Shown: positions 35,406 through 45,585 of the stretch, piece by piece
How positions within the stretch are numbered: position 1 is the first letter of the stretch
Layout: every line of letters begins with the position of its first letter
Assembly: GCA_026388735.1 (NCBI GenBank)
Contig: JAPLJG010000052.1
Coordinates: 1-59,711 of the forward strand
DNA from: Deltaproteobacteria bacterium
GTDB taxonomy: Bacteria; Desulfobacterota; Desulfobulbia; Desulfobulbales; Desulfurivibrionaceae
Direction: 5' to 3'
DNA length: 59,711 nt
Notes under the pieces: model-generated
What the model was told of the DNA's origin: nothing
The model's database searches: none
What the model saw: the letters and a program-made list of their open reading frames with translations, nothing else
Made by a program: the position numbers and the translations under genes

Positions 35406-36836
35406 ATGGCTCGTATCCTGATTGTTGACGACGAAGAGAAACTTCGCATGATTCTCAGCATCATGCTGGAGGCAGCTGGCCATCGGGTCAGTGAGGCTGC
35501 CAGCGGCGAAGCTGCCGTTGCCCTGCTCGGAGAGGAAGCGGTGGATTTGGTTGTCTCGGACATCCGCATGGAGGGCATGAGCGGCTTTGAGCTGCTGACC
35601 ACCATTCGTGAACGGGAGCTGGGATGTCCGGTGATTTTCGTCACCGCCTTTGCCAACCTGGAGTCGGCGGTGGAGGCTCTGCGTCTCGGCGCTGCCGACT
35701 ATCTGGTCAAGCCATTTGCCGAGCCTGAAGTGTTGCTCGCCGTGGAGCGTGCTTTGGGGGTGCGGCGGCTCATGGCGGAGAACATCCGCCTGAAGAAGGA
35801 GGCCCTCGGCGCCGGTGGCGGGCCGCTTATTTTTGCCTCGGCCGTCATGAGCGCGGTACACGAGCTGGCGATTAAGGTGGCGGCCAGCCAGGCCACGGTG
35901 CTCCTCACCGGTGAGTCCGGCACCGGCAAGGAGGTGGTGGCCCGGCTCATCCACCAGGCGAGTAGCCGCTGTCATGAGCGTTTTGTCGCGGTGAACTGCG
36001 CCGCCATGGCGCCTACCCTGCTGGAGGCGGAACTCTTCGGCCACGAAAAAGGAGCCTTTACCGGCGCTGACAAGGCCCGGCCCGGCAAATTCGAGTTCGC
36101 CGGCGGCGGCACTCTCTTCCTTGACGAGATCGGCGAACTGCCCATCGAAGCCCAGGCAAAACTGCTTCGGGCCATCCAGGAGAAAAGCGTCCAGCGGGTG
36201 GGCGGGCATCAGGAGATTCCGGTGGGCTGCCGGATTGTCTGCGCCACCAACCGGGATCTGGCCCGGCTGTGCGGTGAGGGCCGCTTCCGGGAGGATCTTT
36301 TTTACCGGCTGGCCGTTTTTCCGATCCACCTGCCGCCCCTTAGGGAACGTAAGCAGGATGTTGCCCTCCTGGCGCGCCACTGTCTGGAAAAGATCGGAGG
36401 GGTGAAGGTGGAAGGAGAGATTTTGACCCCGGCGGCCCAGCGGCTGCTTCAGGAGTATGCCTGGCCCGGCAACGTGCGGGAGCTCTTCAACATGGTGGAG
36501 CGGGCCATGATCCTGAAGGGCGGCGTGGTGCTTCCCCTGACCTCTGATGATTTTCCCCAGGTGGGCCGGCAGCCGGGGACAGTGGTGGACAGTGAGCCGT
36601 TCCGGCTGCCTGCCACCGGCATCGATTACGAGAAAATGCAGCGCAGCATCGTCCGGCAGGCCCTGGATCTAACCGCCGGCAACCAGAGCAGCGCTGCCCG
36701 TTTGCTCAACTTGAGTCGGCAGCGTTTCCGCACCCTGCTCGGCCTACTGGAAGAGCCGCCGGTCGCGGTGCCGGATTCCGGCTTTTCGGTGCGGGTGCAG
36801 CGGATCGTGGTCAGGAGGCAGAAGCCCGAGGACTGA
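35406..36836 (+). CDS. sigma-54-dependent response regulator, NtrC family
   Basis: A 476-residue activator with three domains: receiver (1-120; DDEE, phospho-Asp in VVSDIRMEGMSG, VTAFA, LVKPF), AAA+ (about 140-370; Walker A TGESGTGKE, GAFTGA at about 217 which contacts sigma-54, Walker B GGTLFLDEIGELP, FREDLFYRL, AWPGNVREL), and a C-terminal Fis-type helix-turn-helix (NQSSAARLLNLSRQRFRTLL). After the HTH it has an unusual extra tail of about 35 residues ending RIVVRRQKPED. Its target is probably the TonB receptor gene 100 nt downstream. GGGAGGGG lies upstream of the ATG. Confidence 0.93.
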   Translation: MARILIVDDEEKLRMILSIMLEAAGHRVSEAASGEAAVALLGEEAVDLVVSDIRMEGMSGFELLTTIRERELGCPVIFVTAFANLESAVEALRLGAADYLVKPFAEPEVLLAVERALGVRRLMAENIRLKKEALGAGGGPLIFASAVMSAVHELAIKVAASQATVLLTGESGTGKEVVARLIHQASSRCHERFVAVNCAAMAPTLLEAELFGHEKGAFTGADKARPGKFEFAGGGTLFLDEIGELPIEAQAKLLRAIQEKSVQRVGGHQEIPVGCRIVCATNRDLARLCGEGRFREDLFYRLAVFPIHLPPLRERKQDVALLARHCLEKIGGVKVEGEILTPAAQRLLQEYAWPGNVRELFNMVERAMILKGGVVLPLTSDDFPQVGRQPGTVVDSEPFRLPATGIDYEKMQRSIVRQALDLTAGNQSSAARLLNLSRQRFRTLLGLLEEPPVAVPDSGFSVRVQRIVVRRQKPED

Positions 36837-36936
36837 AGGAGCGGTGTGTGCGTGCACGAAGTACGAAGAGTGCGCAGCTTTTCGTGGTGAACAGGTAGTT
36901 AAGAGGAGAGGAAATCAGGATGAGGAAATCAGAGAG

Positions 36937-39090
36937 ATGAAACGCGCAAGAGGCAGAAGAGAGAGCGTCACCGTGGGCGTGCTTCGAGGCACCACCTTGC
37001 GATTGCACGCCGTTTTTTTCACTCTGGCACTTATCTGTGTTGCCCCGGTCGCCTTTGGGACAGAATTGAATTCAGCCCCCATTGCCGCCAAGCCCGGCGT
37101 CGCTGCCGGTGGGCAGTTCGTGGAGGAGGCCGCTCTCCTGGTGGGCTATGAAGGCGATGACCCGATGGCCGAGACCATGCTCATGTTCGTCGGCGAGACC
37201 GCGCCGGTGGTGACCGTGGCCTCCCGCCACCCCGAGTCGCCCACCACCGCGCCGGCCATGGTTACGGTGGTTTCCCGCGATACCATCGAACGAAACGGCT
37301 GGCGCACCTTGGGCGAACTCCTCACCGACCAGCCCGGCATCTTTATCGCCACCGGCGGTCGCGGCAGCGTGCCCTACTTGCGGGGCATGCGGGACTCCAT
37401 CCTCTTTCTCTACGACGGCGTGCCGATGACCACCGACGTTACCAAGAGTTTTGCGCCGCTCGATCAGGAACTCTCGCTGGTGGCCGTGGAACGAGTAGAG
37501 ATCGTTCGCGGGCCGGGCTCGGTGCTCTGGGGGCCGGACGCCTTTGCCGGCGTGGTCAACGTGGTGCCGCGGCGAGGCCAGCAGCAGCCCGGAACCGAAG
37601 TCGGCCTGGTGGGCGGTAGTGAGCGTCTCGGTGGCGCTACCTTTGCCTGGGGCCGGGCACAGCAGGAGTGGGATGGGTTTTTCTCCTTTTCCGGCCGGCG
37701 GGAGCGCTTCCATTCCCCCGACATCTCCGTGGTGGAGCGCCAATCAGGCCAGCTCGATGCCGATACTGTGGGTTCCTCCGAGTTTGCCGAAGCGGTGGGC
37801 ACCTTTCATTACGGCGACTGGCTCCATCTCACCGGCCGCTGGTCCGATTTCACCCGACGCTACGCCATGGCGAACAGCGACGAATCCATCCGCTGGGCCG
37901 GGGCCAAGGAAGCGCCGGTTAATTTGATTAAGGCCACGGCTAGCAAGGAGTATGGCCCAAGCCACTATACCCTCACCGGCTTTGTGCAGGAGACCGACTA
38001 TCAGGTGCGCGACGCGGACATCGAGCGCCAGCAACGGAACCGGATGAGCGAGCTTGCGCTGCTGTGGGACCGGCGGCTGCTCTCCCGAGGGCTGCTCACC
38101 ACCGGTGTCTCTTTGCGTCACAACCAGGTGGCCGGCGCTATGGTGCGCGACGGCTTTCTGCCCAGCTTCTTCTCCCCCAACGAGGCGCTCTTCCTGCCGC
38201 TTGTACCGCGGGTGGTGCAGGAGGATTTCAGTAATAACCTCGGCTCGCTCTTTACCCAGTTTCGCTATCAGTGGGGCGAGACCGAATGGTGGCTCGGCGG
38301 CCGGTTGGACGACCACAGCCAGTACGAGGTCACCCACAGCTACAATCTGGGCTTCCACCGGCCGCTGACCGATCTGCTCCGGCTGAAGGTGGTCTACGGC
38401 ACCTCATACCGCAGCCCTTACTCAAGCCAGCTCTTCGATAATCAGCATTTCGATCCCGAGGCGATCCGCACCATCAGCGCCCAGCTCCTCTGGTTCCCGG
38501 CCCCCGGCGGGCAACTTGAGTTCACCGTTTTCCACAGCCACCTGGACAACCAGCGCGCTGAGGATCCCTACGGTGGGCTGTCGTTGCCGGCAACACGGGA
38601 TCTTTACGGCGGGGAAGTGGCCGGCTCCATGGAGCTCCATCGTGCCGTCACCGTCAATGCCGCGCTTTCGCTCTTTGGCGGCGACCGCGCGATGGAAAAT
38701 TTCCGCGGCCTGCTCTTTTCCTTCATCGGTCCCGATGGCAGAAAAGAATCGACCTACGAGACTTGGGCTGAGCCTGTTGACCAAGGGCCGGATTGGCTGG
38801 CCAGCCTGGGCCTTCTCTGGCGGCCTGGCGTCGGCCACGCCGTGCGGCTCAACGCGCGCACCGGCGGCCGTATCCGCTACAGTTACGACCAGGGCACCAA
38901 GGAGGGGAGCTATGCCTTTCCCCTACAGGTTGATTTGAGCTACCGTCGGCCCGGCTTCATCCCCGACTGCGACACTGTCACCCTGCGGCTCACCAACCTC
39001 CTGAATCAGAATTACCAGCAGCCCGACCTCTTCGGCCCGGTGGCGGGACCGCCCTTTGCCGCCACCCTGGTATGGGAGTATCGGTTTTAA
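36937..39090 (+). CDS. TonB-dependent outer-membrane receptor
   Basis: A 717-residue receptor. Signal peptide (LHAVFFTLALICVAPVAFG), plug domain (PAMVTVVSRDTIERNGWRTL, GRGSVPYLRGM, VERVEIVRGPGSVLWGPDAF, AGVVNVVP), then a 22-strand barrel (for example LGSLFTQFRYQWGE) ending in aromatic WEYRF, the usual C-terminal outer-membrane signal. No TonB-box could be assigned with certainty. The ATG at 36937 follows AGAG-rich sequence; an upstream in-frame GTG at 36844 would give a non-signal leader. The substrate is unknown; the linked binding protein and two-component genes suggest a regulated small-molecule or metal-complex uptake route. Confidence 0.92.
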   Translation: MKRARGRRESVTVGVLRGTTLRLHAVFFTLALICVAPVAFGTELNSAPIAAKPGVAAGGQFVEEAALLVGYEGDDPMAETMLMFVGETAPVVTVASRHPESPTTAPAMVTVVSRDTIERNGWRTLGELLTDQPGIFIATGGRGSVPYLRGMRDSILFLYDGVPMTTDVTKSFAPLDQELSLVAVERVEIVRGPGSVLWGPDAFAGVVNVVPRRGQQQPGTEVGLVGGSERLGGATFAWGRAQQEWDGFFSFSGRRERFHSPDISVVERQSGQLDADTVGSSEFAEAVGTFHYGDWLHLTGRWSDFTRRYAMANSDESIRWAGAKEAPVNLIKATASKEYGPSHYTLTGFVQETDYQVRDADIERQQRNRMSELALLWDRRLLSRGLLTTGVSLRHNQVAGAMVRDGFLPSFFSPNEALFLPLVPRVVQEDFSNNLGSLFTQFRYQWGETEWWLGGRLDDHSQYEVTHSYNLGFHRPLTDLLRLKVVYGTSYRSPYSSQLFDNQHFDPEAIRTISAQLLWFPAPGGQLEFTVFHSHLDNQRAEDPYGGLSLPATRDLYGGEVAGSMELHRAVTVNAALSLFGGDRAMENFRGLLFSFIGPDGRKESTYETWAEPVDQGPDWLASLGLLWRPGVGHAVRLNARTGGRIRYSYDQGTKEGSYAFPLQVDLSYRRPGFIPDCDTVTLRLTNLLNQNYQQPDLFGPVAGPPFAATLVWEYRF

Positions 39091-39618
39091 GCGCTTCGTC
39101 AAAAAAACGCGCCTTTTGTCTTTCTCCCCTGTCCGGATTTCACCAGAGCTGGCTGAAATCAACCAGCTCTGGTGGGGAAAAAATTGGAGACAGGTATAGA
39201 GTTCTGTTTCAGATTCCTCTGTGCACTGGAATTTTCACAAAGAAAACAGAAAGATAGGGTTCTCTTGAAAATACATGTCATCAGTGGCATGTATTTTGCA
39301 AAAAACGAATTAAAGAGAAGTTTCCGTCTCGGGCCGGTTTCTGTGGTTCGGGGAGAAAGTTGGCGCAGGTAGCAGAAAAAGCTTGCCAGCCATGTGAAAT
39401 CGGCGGTATAAAAAAATGTTTTCTAAAGTAGAGGGGGGGAGAAGGCCGGGGCCGACTGCCTCTTGAGCGACAAGCCAAGAAAGAAAGAGGAGAAGAGAGT
39501 ATGGCAAAAATGAGAGGTGTACTTATCGGGTAGACCGAAACGGTTTTGCAATAGTGTATACAACCTGCACCGGATCCCCGGTGCGCAAGAACCAACTGAA
39601 AAAAAAGGAGACAACACC
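39091..39618. promoter_or_regulatory. long leader region of the RTX/S-layer gene with three hairpins
   Basis: This 528-nt gap has no supported gene. It contains perfect stems at 39141-39174 (CACCAGAGCTGG/CCAGCTCTGGTG, 10-nt loop), at 39268-39297 (AAAATACATG/CATGTATTTT, 10-nt loop), and at 39567-39584 (GCACCGG/CCGGTGC, loop ATCC) close to the ribosome-binding site of the next gene. The first may end the TonB transcript; the last could modulate translation of the very large product. A strong promoter is expected for an S-layer gene, but I cannot fix its boxes. Confidence 0.5.
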
Positions 39619-42600
39619 ATGATTCTTATGCTTCCCTCGCAGTCGCTGGTCTTAAATGCCTATGCCGTTCTGGTGGGTCAGACGCCGGGCCATACTGCCT
39701 TGACCGAGCACGGGGACTACATTGCCGCTAACGGCGAGGCTGCCTACAAGACAGCCCTCAACAACATCTTTGCCAGCTACACCACCGCCGAGTTGGCCAC
39801 CAGCATGCTCACCAACCTGGGGCTTTCCAGTGTCTTCAGCCAGGCCGAGGCAGTGACCTTCTTGACCGGTGCCACCAACCGCGTTAGCGCCATGATGGAC
39901 CTGGCCAACGCACTGTACCATTACAACGGCAGCGATGCCGCTATTGTGGCAGCCAAGACCACCTACGTTGCCGCCGTTGAAGGTTCCTACAACTATTCCA
40001 CCGACACCACCCACGTGTCCGGCACCACCCTGACCGGCTCGGTTGCTTCCGGCGGCCAGACCTTAACGCTCACTACTGCTGCGGACTCCGGTGCTGCTTT
40101 CACCGGCACCGCTAACGGCGACAACTACGTCGGGACTATTGCTACTGGCGGTACTACTACTTTAAATGCCGGCGATGTGCTTAACGCTGGTTCCGGTACC
40201 GATACTTTGACCCTCAGCATCGCGGGAACTGGCGGTTCTACTACTGCTGGAATTGTGTTGACCAGCATCGAAAACATTGTTCTTTCCAACTATTCATCGG
40301 GTGCTGGCGACAGCATCAATCTTGCTCAGGCGACCGGTGTGGCGAAGATTTCCGTCATCGGGAGTTCAGCTGCTGGCGATACCTCTTTCACCAACGTGGC
40401 TGGGATCGTTACCGCTGAAATGGGTGGTGGAGCTGGTGATCTTTCCATTACTTATGCCGATGCGGCTGTTACAGGTAGTGCAGATGCGCAAACACTGAAC
40501 CTGACAGGGCAAACTGCCGGTTCATTTAATGTTACAGGTACGACCAATACGAAGGGCGTTGAAACGCTGAATATTTCCTCGCGCTCTTCTGCTAACACCC
40601 TCTCCATCAACGATGCTGTAACGGCTACCATCGCCACGATCAACGTGACAGGTGACCAGGATCTGACCCTGACGGAAGGCGGAACCGATGCGGATGATGC
40701 TGTTGCTACCATCAATGCCGGAACCTTCACGGGTAAGCTGGTAGTGACCACTGGTTCTATAGCGCACAACATGTCCATCACCGGTGGTACCGCCAACGAC
40801 ACCATTACCCTCGGTCTCTTCGATGTAAATGACTCCGTGGATGGCGGGTCAGGTACCGATACCCTGTCCGTAGCCGTTGCCGTTACAGATGTAAATCTGG
40901 CTCATGTGACCAACGTTGAAAAGCTGACAGTGACGGGCGGCGCTTCTGTGACGCTTGCGGCAAACGTCACAGCAACCACCTTTACGGTCAGTGACGCAAC
41001 AGCTTCCGTCGTTACATTGAACACTGGTTACACCAACGCAACCACGGTTGCTCTGGGTGTTACCGATAGTGTGGTAAACAACGCAAACGTAGCGCTGACC
41101 ATCAATGCTACTGCGACTAACATGATGTCTGGTGCTGATATTTCAATCACTGGCGGTACAGGTACCGATACCTTGAATATTACCGCAGACGCCTCTGTTG
41201 ATCCTATAACTCTGGCTACAATCACAGGTGTCGAGGCTATCAACATTGTTGACGGCGGTGATAGCAGCACGACTGCAGGTAAAGATGCTTACATCACAAT
41301 CGGTGCTGGTTATGCCACCAACCTGACGGTTGACGCTTCCGCGTTGGATGCAGGGACTTTGACTGGCACAACCATGAATGCTGATTATGAAAACCTTAAT
41401 TTTAACGGCCTATTACAGTCAACTGCTGCCACGGTGTTGAACGTAACCGGTGGTGCTGGCGCAGATACCATTCAGGGTGGCGCTGGTAACGATATCATCG
41501 CCGGTGGCGCTGGTAACGACTCTATCAACGGTTCTGCAGGTGGCGCGGACAGCATCACTGCTGGCGATGGGGATGACACCATCAACATGGCTGGTGCGTT
41601 GACCTCTGCTGATACCATCGATGGTGGTTCCGGTACTGATATCCTGGCCGTGACTTCTCTCTCTGCTTCCGGCTTGACCAACGTCACCAATGTTGAAACC
41701 CTCTCGCTGTCTGGTGCTGCTTCTGCCGCTACCCTGACCGCGAACCTGTCCTTCACCTCAATCGACATGAGCACCGTTGATAACACTGCTCAGGTCTTGA
41801 CCCTGTCAACCGGTTACACCAACGCAACGACCGTTTCGGTTGACTCCGGCGACAAGGTGGTCAACTCCGCCAACGTAGCCATGACGGTAACTGCAGATGC
41901 TGCCGATCTGGTAGCCGCATCTGCGACCACCATCACCGGTGGCACGGGTACTGATACTCTGAGTGTCCTGGCCGATAGCACCACCGCAAACATCGTGGCA
42001 ACAAGTGGTTTGATCACCAACGTTGATACGATTACAGTTCGTGATGGCGGCGATGTCACCAGCGGCACCGTGACTGCAGGCAAGGACATTACGATCGATC
42101 TGGCTGCTTATGCCACGGCAACGACGGCACTGACGATCGATGCCTCCGCGCTTGATGCAGGTACCGTCGTTTCAAATGTAATGACCAATGACGAAGTTTT
42201 GACCATCACCGGTGTTTCCGCCAGGGCGCTGAATGTAACGGGCGGTGGCGGTGCAGATGTGATCGTCGGCAGTAATAGTACATCAGGCGACAGCCTGAAA
42301 GGTGGTCTTGGCAACGACACCTTCACCATGGATGCCAACCTGTCGTATAAAGATACCATCGTAGGTGGTGGCGGTACTGATAGGGTGTCTGTCACTACTG
42401 GAGCAGCAGTGAATGATGTCGACTTTATGCATGTATCTGATGCTGATACTCTGACCTTGGGTACCGGTGGTACTAAAGTTACCTTGGGATCTTATTTTGA
42501 TGCCTCTGGTATCGCTACGATCAATCTTGATAGCACCACCGCTGCTGGGAGCCAGGTTGACGCAGCAGGCACAACAAATGGTCATACGTTTAATGCTATT

Positions 42601-43974
42601 GCAGCAGGTGGTGCTGTGGTGAATCAAACTGTGGCTGGTGGTATGGGTAATGATACTTTCAACTTCGGCAATGGTGCGTTGCTTGCTGACGATCTGGACG
42701 GCTCTGATTCCATCGATGGTGGTGCAGGTACTGACACCATTGTTATCAGCAATGCGCTTACATCTGCCTCGGCGACTATCGATTTCAACGCCACGCACGT
42801 TACCAATGTTGAAAATGTTACCATGGGTACTGCGAGCGGTTTGGCTGCAACGTCCGCTGAGACAGTCACCGTGATTCTGTCAGACATTACTAGCACCACA
42901 GCGCAGACCATCAATCTGGATGGTTCTGTTATTACTGACAGTCATGACACTATCACCGTCACCAGCAATGTTACTACTGCCACCGGCGGCACTAAGTTCA
43001 GTATCACGGGTGGTGCAGGTGCAGACACACTGGCAGGCGGTGTTAATGCTGATACCATCTCTGGTGGTAGCGGTGCTGACGTCATTTCCGGTAACGGTGG
43101 TGCAGATAGTTTGACGGGTGGTGCTGGCAATGACATCTTTGGCTATGCTCTGGCCAGTTCGCAGAGTACGAATGCCGCGACGGACACCATCAGTGACTTC
43201 ACTACCGGCGAGGACAATGTCGTTATTTCCTATACTACAGTTGGTACTGGTACTTCGGTGCTTGATTTCACCAACAAGGGTACGGCGACGAGCTCCGCAG
43301 ATGGCTTGGCACTTCTTTCGGGAACTGCGACATCTGAAGCCACGGGACGTATTGGTCAGTATTTCTACAACTCCGGTACCAAGCAAATCGTATTGGATAC
43401 CGACGGAAACGGGCTGGTCCAGGCAACTGATTTCTTTGTGACCTTGGCTGGCTCTACCGCGCTGGCTAGCGGAGATGTCAATTTTGCGATTACAGCGAAT
43501 GCGGCAAATCAAACGATCACTACGGGCGGCGGTAACGATACGGTTGACATGACTGCGGCCGGTAATATGATCGTCACTACAGGTGCAGGTAACGATACGA
43601 TCTATGCAGCTCAAGGTACCTACGCTGCCGGTTCGGACTCTGTTTTGGGTGGTACTGGCACCGATACGCTGTCGATTTCTGGCGCAGGTGCGGTTAACCT
43701 GACTACCGATGCTTCTCTGACAGGTATTGAAAACATCACCTTGACGACCAACTCTGTCAATCTGGCTACCACCAACCAAACTGAAGCCTTCAACATCACG
43801 TTTGCTGGCGGTACGAACACTCTTGCTCTGTCGGCAACGGCTGGGCTTGCGCATACGATTACCGGTGGTGGTGGTGTGGATACGGTTACTGTGACCAACC
43901 ATGCCAACCTTAACTCCATCCGCTACTTTCGATGGTGGTCTCGGTACGGACGTTATTGCTGTAAGTACTGCTGA
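39619..43974 (+). pseudogene. giant RTX/S-layer-like protein, N-terminal 1430 codons (frame break near the end)
   Basis: The ATG has GGAG 10 nt upstream. The N-terminal 120 residues (SQSLVLNAYAVLVGQTPGHT, ALYHYNGSDAAI) are helical and typical of S-layer-like proteins exported by type I secretion. The rest is Thr/Ala/Gly/Asp-rich beta-structure, almost free of Cys. Two calcium-binding RTX blocks are visible: near 41450-41600 (GGAGADTIQGGAGNDIIAGG) and 43010-43140 (GGSGADVISGNGGADSLTGG). The last 20 codons (SIRYFRWWSRYGRYCCKYC) are basic, aromatic and Cys-rich, unlike the rest: the frame is lost between about 43900 and 43930. The proper C-terminus continues in the next frame; total 1780 codons if joined. 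Confidence 0.85.
41026..42260 (+). repeat. internal duplication within the RTX/S-layer gene
   Basis: The segment starting GGTTACACCAACGCAAC at 41026 recurs at 41812 (offset 786 nt, in frame). Each copy encodes a roughly 150-residue module: TGYTNATTV, then ITGGTGTDTL, a DGGD segment, TAGKD, and DASALDAGT. The copies have diverged but align over about 440 nt. Confidence 0.7.
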
Positions 43975-44962
43975 TCTCGGTATCGTTGATGCCGACTTTG
44001 CAGGCTTCACATCGGTGGATACCCTGTCGCTGACCGGTGCAAGTACTGTTGTTCTGGGCGCCAATGCAACGGCTGCGAGTCTTGCAACCGTTGTTACCGG
44101 TAACGATGTAACAAGTATCACCAGCACCCAAACCGCTTTGGCGGTTAATGCTGATCTCCTTGCTACAACGAAGGCGCTGACGCTGCTCGGTTCTGCTAAC
44201 TACACCGTAGTAGGTTCTGGTGGCACTGTATTCGACACGCTTACTGCTACCGGTTCTGCTGGAACGATCTCTGCGACATTTGGTGATGCGGGATCGAATG
44301 CAGTTGCCATCGCCACAGGTTCTGGCAACATGACCGTTGTCGGCGGTGCTGCTGGCGACACCATCACGGTTACTGGTTTGGCAGCTACCCAGAACTTCAC
44401 GGGCAGCGTGTCGAAGTTCAGTGTGACGGCTACGACCGGTAACCATGTTATAACGACCGGTGGAGCAGCCGACAACATTGTTGGTGGTACGGCTAATGAC
44501 ACCATCAACGCTGGACTTGGTGCGGACGTTATAACGACCGGTACCGGTAGTGACGTAATCTTGGTTACAACCGCCGGAAATCTTAATGGTAATGGTTTGG
44601 TTGTGGTTGATGGCGCCACAGTAGGGGCAATTGCGGCTACTGACGCTATCAACCTGACTGCGGCTTGCGATAAGGTTCTTGACTTCACAACTTTGGTTGA
44701 CAAACTTAATTTGGCAGCCTTTGGGCTTACTGGTGCTGCTGCCAGTTTGACTACAACCGTCGCTACTGCAACGGATCAAATTGCGGATGGAAAATATATC
44801 CTCATATATGGTACGTATGCTGGAACTACGCTTACAGTTACCGCCGCCGGTGCTGCCACCCATACTGCTGTGTTCTATGACGCAGACGCAACAGGCGGTG
44901 TCGATACCGAAGTTATGCTTTTAACTGGTGTAGCTGTCGCCGGTGATATGACATTGGCTTAA
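43901..44962 (+). pseudogene. giant RTX/S-layer-like protein, C-terminal part
   Basis: A 353-codon frame that continues the composition and style of the previous one (TFDGGLGTDVIAVSTADLGI, GGTANDTINAGLGADVITTG) and ends with the domain IADGKYILIYGTYAGTTLTV to AGDMTLA, which resembles the C-terminal, uncleaved type I secretion signal region of S-layer proteins. ATG 43901 is not a real start: there is no ribosome-binding site. A one-base insertion (or two-base loss) between 43900 and 43930 would restore a single 1780-residue protein. A terminator follows at 45064. Confidence 0.82.
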
Positions 44963-45063
44963 CCTGCATTAATCCTAAAATAGGGGACAAGCACCAACCC
45001 ACCGGTTAAGTCCCCTAAACCCCTCAGCCCACCGAGGGCGTAGTAAGTAGGTAAATTAACAAA

Positions 45064-45096
45064 GACCCCGTCTCTCACAAGGAGGCGGGGTTTTTC
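45064..45096 (+). terminator. terminator after the RTX/S-layer gene
   Basis: ACCCCGTCTC pairs with GGGGT-side arm GGAGGCGGGGT (one mismatch or wobble), followed by TTTTTC. It ends 17 nt before the ATG of the DUF6447 gene. Confidence 0.75.
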
Positions 45097-45113
45097 TTTA
45101 AAAGGAGATCAAC

Positions 45114-45320
45114 ATGCCCACCGTCACGATTGACGAAAAAGAGTACGATCTGGATAAGCTGTCTGAAGAAGCTAAAACACAACTGGGGAATATCAGGTTT
45201 GTGGATGCTGAACTAACGCGTCTTCAATCCCAATCAGCAGTATATCAAACCGCACGCAGTGCCTATAGTAAGGCGCTGAAAGATGCCTTGGTGGTACCTA
45301 AAAAGCGTAAGACGAAATAA
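45114..45320 (+). CDS. DUF6447-like small protein
   Basis: Sixty-eight residues beginning MPTVTIDEKEYDLDKLSEEA, then IRFVDAELTRLQSQSAVYQT, and a basic tail KKRKTK. The helical heptad pattern suggests a coiled coil. The DUF6447 family is recurrently found beside large secreted repeat proteins and TPR/methyltransferase genes, as here. Function unknown. AGGAG is 9 nt upstream of the ATG. The gene stands between two hairpin terminators and may be its own transcript or read through from the S-layer gene. Confidence 0.75.
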   Translation: MPTVTIDEKEYDLDKLSEEAKTQLGNIRFVDAELTRLQSQSAVYQTARSAYSKALKDALVVPKKRKTK

Positions 45321-45342
45321 GTGTGTCTGAGTTGTCCTGTGT

Positions 45343-45378
45343 AACCCCGTTACCCATCAAAAGGTACCGGGGTTATTT
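45343..45378 (+). terminator. terminator after the DUF6447 gene
   Basis: AACCCCGTTACC (45343-45354) pairs with GGTACCGGGGTT (45363-45374) except for one central mismatch, followed by ATTT. It starts 22 nt beyond the stop codon. Confidence 0.75.
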
Positions 45379-45585
45379 GTCTGGAAGAAATCTAAGCTAT
45401 CAAGTAAGTTTTCATAATGTTGAGGGAAGGGATGTCTTGTGCAGGGGGACCTGCAATGGAACATGTGGCGCCATCCGTTTGTTTGGAGATTGGTTACGTC
45501 AGTATAGCGGTGGGGGGTGGAGTATGCGATGGACCTTTGAGGCCAAATCGCATCAATTGGTGTTTTGCGGAGTCGGATTGCAATC

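Noticed and set aside
42880-44127. 415-codon minus-strand open frame inside the RTX/S-layer gene
   Set aside because: Low-complexity mirror of the repetitive coding strand, rich in Ser/Thr/Arg without motifs; further antisense frames there have the same origin.
39619-44962. Tandem short repeats that might suggest a CRISPR array
   Set aside because: The repeats are in-frame glycine/aspartate-rich coding repeats of an RTX protein; no regular spacer pattern exists here or elsewhere in the window.
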